DNA of 18,395 bases, taken from contig JACREA010000046.1 of the NCBI GenBank assembly GCA_016218465.1, positions 1-18,395 on the forward strand, in the 5' to 3' direction. Of this stretch, positions 14,060 to 18,395 are shown in pieces (positions within the stretch are counted from its first letter, which is position 1; each line of letters opens with the position of its first letter). The DNA is from Nitrosomonadales bacterium. GTDB lineage: Bacteria; Pseudomonadota; Gammaproteobacteria; Burkholderiales; Gallionellaceae. The notes below the pieces were generated by a model. It saw nothing but the letters and a program-made list of their open reading frames with translations. It was not told where the DNA came from and ran no database searches. The position numbers and the translations under genes are program-made.

Positions 14060-16413
14060 TATGAGATTTTGCGCCCCATCAAAACTGCCGAGAACAACAG
14101 GCTCAGGAAGGCGCCGATGGCCACGGTTTCGCCAATCGCAGTGAGTACCGGTACACCGGAAAAGGACAGCATGCCGAAACCAATGATGGTTGCTATATTT
14201 GCAACCAGCAATGAAACCATGGTGCGTTTGCTGTCTGCTTCATGCATATCTGCATTGCTTTCACGATCAAAGAACAGCGAGTAGTTGGAGCCAACCGCAA
14301 CCGCCAGCAACAAACCGACCAGGTGAAAGATCAGCAACTTCTGCCCGCTGGCCAGCACAATAGCGGTAGCAATGATGACTGCGGCCGCCAATGGCAGCAA
14401 CACCGCAGCCACGCGGCGTGCCGAGCGCAGGCTGAAAAACAGCAGTATTGTAATCGCCAGCGCGCCGAAAGCGGACAGCGTAATTGCTTCACGCACATAG
14501 GATTGATAAAGCGAGTCGCTTTCCTGTTTCAGGTCCAGCAACACGATGTTGCCACCCACACCGGAAAGCGTTTGACGGATGGACAAAGCGTCAGTTACAC
14601 CACGGAGTGGCAACAAGGCTTTCCAACGATTGTCGTAGTGTGCCAATAGGCTCTCGGTTTGCAGCCCCAAATTTGTTCCTTGCAAACTGGCAGGTGTGAG
14701 CAATGGCTGGCTGCGCGCCACCGCAACTTCTTTAAGAAATGGTTCAAACAAATCGCTGCGGAATGGCAGTCCGGCAAGCGCCTGTTTCAGATTGGCGCGC
14801 AGTTGCTCTGCATCAGGCAGCGCTGCCTGGCGTGCTTGCTGGGTTTTTTGGCTGGGCAGGTAACGCGCGGGCGAATCGTATCCGGACAAAGCTTGTTTGT
14901 TTACCAACAGGTCAAGCTGTGAACCGACAGCTTCACTGAGTTCAAGCGCCTCCTCCTGGTCTTTGCCGTTAATTGCGATCAAGTAGCGCACGTCTGGCGC
15001 ACCAAGGTCATTGCGTAGCGATTGGTCAAGTTGCTGCTTTGCTTCCGAAATCGGAAAAAGGCTTGAAAGGTTGTCGCTCCAGACCGGATCACGGTGCAAT
15101 GCAATGGAAAGCATGGCGGCGATTACCGCAATCAGCACGAGTGGCCGTAATCGCGGAGCTTGTCTGATCAACTCCATTATCAAGGCAGTCAGACGAACTG
15201 GTGTGTTGGGTGAAAAATTCGCAGGCACGAGGCTGGGCAGCACCCAGCGGGTGACGAGTACCGCCACGATAAGTCCGACAGCCGAGAACAGCCCCAGTTG
15301 TGCCAACCCCGGGAAATCAGCCAGAAACATCGGGCTGAAACCGCATATCGTTGTCAACACACCCAAGCGCAACGTTGGCCAGATATTTTCCAGAGCCTTG
15401 CTCGGCGGTTTTTCAGGGGAAAGGTGAGTGAAGAAATAAATAGCATAGTCCACCGCCTCGCCTATCAATGTGATGCCGAATCCCAGAGTGACGCCGAAAA
15501 CCACACCGTAACCCATGCTCACCGCAGTAATGCCGGCCAGCGCGCCGCTGATTACTGGAAGCAGAGATATGGCGAGCACTCGCCATGAGCGATAGACCAG
15601 CAATAGCAGGATACTGACGAGTATCGCCGTGATGATGGAAAAATTGAACGCGACATTTTCTACATGGTTGCGCGATTCCACTGAAAACACGCCGGGCCCG
15701 GTGAGCTGAATATGCAAGCCGGAAAATTCCGGGCCTTGCGTGCTTTCCGCAAAGCGTTTTTGTATCAGTTGAATGGCTTGTTGCTGGGCATCGATGTTAT
15801 AGCCTGCCGCTGCGGTTTGAAGTACCAGCAACGCGCGTTTGCCGTCGCGAGACATCCACACGCCTTCCTGCATCGGCGGGCGGCTTTGTCCGGTGAATCC
15901 TTCCAGAAGGTGCAGCAATTCCCCGCTGGGGTCACGCGGGATTACGTTCTTGATCATTACTCCGGCAGGAGAGCCTAGCATCTGTAACGCGCGTTCGAGC
16001 GAGCCATGCAGGGCTTCCGGCGTGAAGTGCCCGGGTGTAACTGCAGAGCTTAAAAGGTAGCGGTTGTCGAAGATATATGCACGGTCCTTGTCAAGGCTGC
16101 TTTCTTCACCGTTATTGGCCATCAGAAATGCAGGTTCGTTGCGCAACCGTTGCGCCAGACGCTTGCTGGCTTTGGCCAAAGTTTCTGGGGTACCTCCTTC
16201 TATCCCGGCCAGAATCAGGCGAGAAACAATGCCATCTCGTAATTGTTCGGTCAGTAGCCGCTGGGCGGGAGTGGGGGCGCTTGGCAGAAAAGCGTTGATG
16301 TCGGCACCGATTTGTATCCGCGAAACGAGGAAGATGCAAAATGCGAGAAAAATCAGCCAAACTAGAATTGGCCAACGCTCTGCAATTGGCCAGCGCTGGT
16401 TAATCCGTTTCAT
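14059..16413 (-). CDS. MMPL/RND-family exporter (ApeM-like)
   Basis: This 784-residue inner-membrane protein has the RND/MMPL plan: a first membrane helix (about 14-31), a large periplasmic domain, a block of five helices (about 258-400), a further helix (about 422-438), a second periplasmic domain and a final helix block (about 643-780). GEAVDYAIYFF around Asp322 is the helix-4 proton-relay motif; the matching place in the second half reads VGSNYSLFF, with Asn710. MMPL proteins move lipids and amphiphiles, and an MMPL exporter with a LolA-like partner is standard in aryl polyene clusters. Its ATG overlaps the LolA-like stop in ATGA (16410-16413). It is followed with one-base overlap by the deacetylase. 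Probable job: flipping or extracting the finished aryl polyene lipid from the inner membrane. Confidence 0.92.
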   Translation of the reverse strand: MKRINQRWPIAERWPILVWLIFLAFCIFLVSRIQIGADINAFLPSAPTPAQRLLTEQLRDGIVSRLILAGIEGGTPETLAKASKRLAQRLRNEPAFLMANNGEESSLDKDRAYIFDNRYLLSSAVTPGHFTPEALHGSLERALQMLGSPAGVMIKNVIPRDPSGELLHLLEGFTGQSRPPMQEGVWMSRDGKRALLVLQTAAAGYNIDAQQQAIQLIQKRFAESTQGPEFSGLHIQLTGPGVFSVESRNHVENVAFNFSIITAILVSILLLLVYRSWRVLAISLLPVISGALAGITAVSMGYGVVFGVTLGFGITLIGEAVDYAIYFFTHLSPEKPPSKALENIWPTLRLGVLTTICGFSPMFLADFPGLAQLGLFSAVGLIVAVLVTRWVLPSLVPANFSPNTPVRLTALIMELIRQAPRLRPLVLIAVIAAMLSIALHRDPVWSDNLSSLFPISEAKQQLDQSLRNDLGAPDVRYLIAINGKDQEEALELSEAVGSQLDLLVNKQALSGYDSPARYLPSQKTQQARQAALPDAEQLRANLKQALAGLPFRSDLFEPFLKEVAVARSQPLLTPASLQGTNLGLQTESLLAHYDNRWKALLPLRGVTDALSIRQTLSGVGGNIVLLDLKQESDSLYQSYVREAITLSAFGALAITILLFFSLRSARRVAAVLLPLAAAVIIATAIVLASGQKLLIFHLVGLLLAVAVGSNYSLFFDRESNADMHEADSKRTMVSLLVANIATIIGFGMLSFSGVPVLTAIGETVAIGAFLSLLFSAVLMGRKIS

Positions 16414-17048
16414 GAATCGTCCCTGCTGATGCTCATTACAGAGTAGTCTCCTCCCGATTCGCGGATTTCGATAGTGTCGAGTTGATCAAAGCTGCCTTTA
16501 ATGAGAATTTCGCTCACCATGTTTTTTGTCTTCGAATCCACCGGCTGCAATATCAACTGCCACTGTTTCGCATCACCTTTCAGCGCGACATGGTAAAAAC
16601 GGTTGAGCGTCTCGATATTGCCGGCCAGAGTGGACCGGATGCTTTCGACAAAAGCCCATATTGATGGGTATTCCTGAAGGGACAAGGTGCGTTTGCCTCC
16701 TGCATCGCTATTCTGTACAACCAGCTTGTCCTGATCCAGTATCAGGCTTTCAGGTTTGGGAAGAAGCGTATGTTTTTCGAGCCGGCCAGGTGCGGTGTAT
16801 TCGAGTGTTCCCGAAGACTTCAGAGGCGTTGTCAACATACTGAGATGCTTGTGTTCGACAAACGTGGCCCTGGATTTCTTTACTTGCGCAAGGCCATGCA
16901 TGAGCTCCGCCAACGACCAGGACTCGGCATTTTGATCCGGTTCTGCGGCGGACACTGGCGTGATGGTGAGGCAGGCGCACAACATGAGCGGCCAGAAAAT
17001 CAGCCGGCAGATAATGTTGCGAACCACGATTAATTCAATTCCAGACAT
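16410..17048 (-). CDS. LolA-like periplasmic lipid/lipoprotein carrier protein
   Basis: After a signal peptide (core LIFWPLMLCACLTI, cleavage likely after VSAA) the mature protein reads LAELMHGLAQVKKSRATFVEHKHLSML, the opening of LolA-like domains, followed by PLKSSGTLEYTAPGRLEKHT and alternating strands that would form an open beta-barrel half. LolA carries lipoproteins across the periplasm; relatives in aryl polyene clusters sit beside the MMPL exporter and are thought to carry the pigment or its lipid. ATG 17048 overlaps the acyltransferase stop by 14 bases. GTG 17027 would give a more usual 28-residue signal peptide, and the frame is open back to 17108, so the start is uncertain. No strong ribosome site precedes any of them. 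The gene end overlaps the exporter start in ATGA. Confidence 0.85.
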   Translation of the reverse strand: MSGIELIVVRNIICRLIFWPLMLCACLTITPVSAAEPDQNAESWSLAELMHGLAQVKKSRATFVEHKHLSMLTTPLKSSGTLEYTAPGRLEKHTLLPKPESLILDQDKLVVQNSDAGGKRTLSLQEYPSIWAFVESIRSTLAGNIETLNRFYHVALKGDAKQWQLILQPVDSKTKNMVSEILIKGSFDQLDTIEIRESGGDYSVMSISRDDS

Positions 17049-17922
17049 CATAAAAATTGAACCAGTTGTAAGGCGCCTCCCGGCAGTGACGTTCCAGCAG
17101 TGTGGCAAACTGTTGAGCGGCTTGCTTTATGGCGAGGTCACGCACCAATGGCGCAGGTTGCCGTGAATCGACGAGGTGTTCAAAGCTAACGTCATACCGG
17201 TTGCCCCCCTGATAAATCCCGAGCATAAATACGACAGGGCAGTTAAGTATAACGGCAAGGCGGAACGGCGTGATGGGCAAATTTATCCGGCCGCCAAGAA
17301 AGTTGCAAGAAACCATTTTCTTGCCGGAGATGGTGCGGTCAGCAAGTATGCCTATGTACTCGCCGCGTTGCATAGCTTCCTGAATCCTGAGCATGGAGTC
17401 GATTTTCCCGAGCGGGATCACCGGCCGGTTGTGTTGCGGATTGATGCTGTCAAGCACGGCGTTAAGTTTGCGGGCGTTTTCTTCGTACATCACCAGACTG
17501 GTTCGCGGATGTCCATGGTCGCGGCTTAACGCATGTATCACCTCGAAACTTCCCATGTGAGCGCCGATTAACAGGCAACCGCGTCCATTGGCTTCAATTT
17601 CCTTGAATATTTCTTCGCCGTGCGTCCGTACGTCAAACAACGAAATCTGGTTGTTAAGCAGAAAAACCCGGTCCAGAATTGTCGAAGCGAAGAAAAAGCA
17701 GTGTTGAAAACCGTCCTTCAGAGTTGAGCGATGTCCCAGTGCGCGATCCAGATATTTGCGGGACGCAGTGCGCGCTTTTGCCGAAAAAATAATGAAATAG
17801 ATGCTGATAGGGTAAAGCAGGATGCGTGATGCGCGCCGGCCAAAAGTGAGCGCAAACCAGACAATGAATCGGATTGTCCACACATTGCTGCGTTCGGGGC
17901 GCGCCACCCATTCCTGGCTCAC
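17035..17922 (-). CDS. LpxL/HtrB-like lysophospholipid acyltransferase
   Basis: The 295-residue product belongs to the LpxL/LpxM (LABLAT) acyltransferases. It has hydrophobic segments near 16-27 and 33-47 for inner-membrane attachment and the catalytic HX4E motif in GAHMGSFEV (His122, Glu127). It also has GILADRT and ends in YNWFNFYDVWN, the usual ending of this family. LpxL enzymes add secondary acyl chains to lipid A; homologues in aryl polyene clusters are thought to acylate the pigment or attach it to a lipid. The GTG start at 17922 overlaps the stop of the dehydratase gene in GTGA (17919-17922). It is a different enzyme class from the PlsC-type protein at 4550-5329, so the cluster has two acyl-transfer steps or two acceptors. 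Confidence 0.9.
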   Translation of the reverse strand: MSQEWVARPERSNVWTIRFIVWFALTFGRRASRILLYPISIYFIIFSAKARTASRKYLDRALGHRSTLKDGFQHCFFFASTILDRVFLLNNQISLFDVRTHGEEIFKEIEANGRGCLLIGAHMGSFEVIHALSRDHGHPRTSLVMYEENARKLNAVLDSINPQHNRPVIPLGKIDSMLRIQEAMQRGEYIGILADRTISGKKMVSCNFLGGRINLPITPFRLAVILNCPVVFMLGIYQGGNRYDVSFEHLVDSRQPAPLVRDLAIKQAAQQFATLLERHCREAPYNWFNFYDVWN

Positions 17923-18239
17923 AATGTTAACCCTGCGCCGGCTGTTGGCTGGTTGCGCGCGATTCCCGACAGCACTTTATTGCCTGACACGACGCACTCA
18001 AAGCGTATCTCCCCATCGTATGATAATGTGTATTTAGCGAATATCTCGTCCCCGGGTCTTGCCGGTTGCGGAAATTTGGCCGACTTTACGTGCCATACCG
18101 CATCGTGGATGGAAAGGTCGGCGGCTATGCAGGCAAGCGCTTCGTCAAGCAGCAGCGCGCCGGGGATGATCGGGTTGCCCGGAAAATGTCCTGCTCCGCA
18201 AGGGTGGTTTGCAGCAAACTGAAACTTCAGTTCAGTCAC
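17919..18239 (-). CDS. apeI: FabA/FabZ-type 3-hydroxyacyl-ACP dehydratase (ApeI-like)
   Basis: The 106-residue hot-dog protein carries the FabZ/FabA active-site segment HFPGNPIIPGALLLDEAL (18-35). His18 and Asp32 have the 14-residue spacing of the catalytic His and acid; the acid is Asp, as in FabA, rather than the Glu of FabZ. It should dehydrate the polyene intermediates, probably in complex with the ApeP-like protein. GTG 18239 is preferred: it overlaps the ligase stop and has AAGGAG eight bases upstream. The frame is open to ATG 18260, but that start lies inside the ligase gene without a ribosome site. At 106 residues it is shorter than FabZ, as are ApeI-type proteins. It is cytoplasmic and tightly coupled to both neighbours. 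Confidence 0.88.
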   Translation of the reverse strand: MTELKFQFAANHPCGAGHFPGNPIIPGALLLDEALACIAADLSIHDAVWHVKSAKFPQPARPGDEIFAKYTLSYDGEIRFECVVSGNKVLSGIARNQPTAGAGLTL

Positions 18240-18395
18240 TTGACTTGCTCCTTGTTGCATTGCTGAAAAAGCTTTTCCAGGCTGTTGCGTGTCAGTTTCC
18301 CGGTCGAATTGCGCGGTAAAGTATCTACTATATGCAAAGGCCTTGGCAGAAAGATCGCGTCCATGCGCTGGCGTAATGAGCTCAATATTTCGCTG
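18236..18395 (-). CDS. AMP-ligase (acyl/aryl-ACP synthetase, ApeH-like), C-terminal end only
   Basis: Only the last 52 codons are in the window; the gene continues past the right edge. The frame reads RQRMDAIFLPRPLHIVD, then TLPRNSTGKLTRNSLEKLF and ends NKEQVK. LPRNSTGKL is the A10 motif of the ANL adenylating superfamily, with the catalytic Lys that drives adenylate formation. In aryl polyene clusters such a ligase activates the hydroxybenzoate-type starter and loads it on a carrier protein. Its TGA (18236-18238) overlaps the GTG start of the ApeI-like gene. The substrate-binding part is outside the window, so specificity cannot be read. Confidence 0.88.
   Translation of the reverse strand, partial: SEILSSLRQRMDAIFLPRPLHIVDTLPRNSTGKLTRNSLEKLFQQCNKEQVK
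18248..18253 (-). promoter_or_regulatory. Ribosome binding site that decides the ApeI-like start
   Basis: On the minus strand AAGGAG lies eight bases before GTG 18239 and inside the end of the ligase gene. It supports GTG 18239 over ATG 18260 and indicates coupled translation. Confidence 0.7.

Noticed and set aside
1..18395. CRISPR arrays, tRNA or rRNA genes, insertion sequences
   Set aside because: No regularly spaced repeats, tRNA-like folds, rRNA sequence or transposase frames were seen.

Overview
The window looks like chromosomal DNA of a betaproteobacterium. Codon use, an AlgP/H1-like Lys-Ala-Pro tail, standalone pabB, UbiE-type and LpxL-type enzymes and moderate GC all fit, and a Nitrosomonadales/Gallionellaceae-like host is my best guess, but the genus cannot be fixed from the sequence alone. 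Most of the window is a biosynthetic gene cluster for an aryl polyene pigment of the xanthomonadin type, made by an uncommon type II polyketide synthase. The cluster continues past the right edge. No acyl carrier protein, second ketosynthase of the ApeR type, thioesterase or halogenase is visible in this window.

Layout. 1-300: C-terminal tail of a histone H1-like gene, cut by the window edge and carrying an in-frame TAG. 376-405: a rho-independent terminator. 743-2071 (+): pabB, aminodeoxychorismate synthase component I. 2352-6123 (+): an apparent operon with a small unknown protein, an FkbO/Hyg5/XanB2-family chorismatase, a MipA/OmpV outer-membrane protein, a PlsC-type acyltransferase and a family 2 glycosyltransferase. 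It is preceded by a candidate extended -10 promoter. 6203-10469 (-): a convergent operon with ketosynthase, chain-length-factor-like partner, ApeP-type dehydratase and FabG-type ketoreductase, all with overlapping start and stop codons, followed by an unknown outer-membrane beta-barrel. 10816-11580 (+): a UbiE-like methyltransferase, followed by a strong terminator at 11635-11668. 11776-13116 (+): a GC-rich B12-binding-type radical SAM enzyme. 13193-18395 (-): a second coupled operon with the end of an AMP-ligase, FabA/FabZ-type dehydratase, LpxL-type acyltransferase, LolA-like protein, MMPL/RND exporter and a membrane-anchored NodB-type deacetylase.

How it may work together. The chorismatase would supply a hydroxybenzoate starter. 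The AMP-ligase would load it on a carrier protein encoded outside the window. The ketosynthase pair, ketoreductase and two hot-dog dehydratases would build the conjugated polyene. The UbiE-like enzyme could methylate the aryl head. The two acyltransferases, the glycosyltransferase and possibly the deacetylase could build or trim the lipid or sugar anchor. The LolA-like protein, the MMPL exporter and the two outer-membrane barrels would handle passage to the outer membrane. The enzyme families are read from motifs; the pathway order and product are inference.
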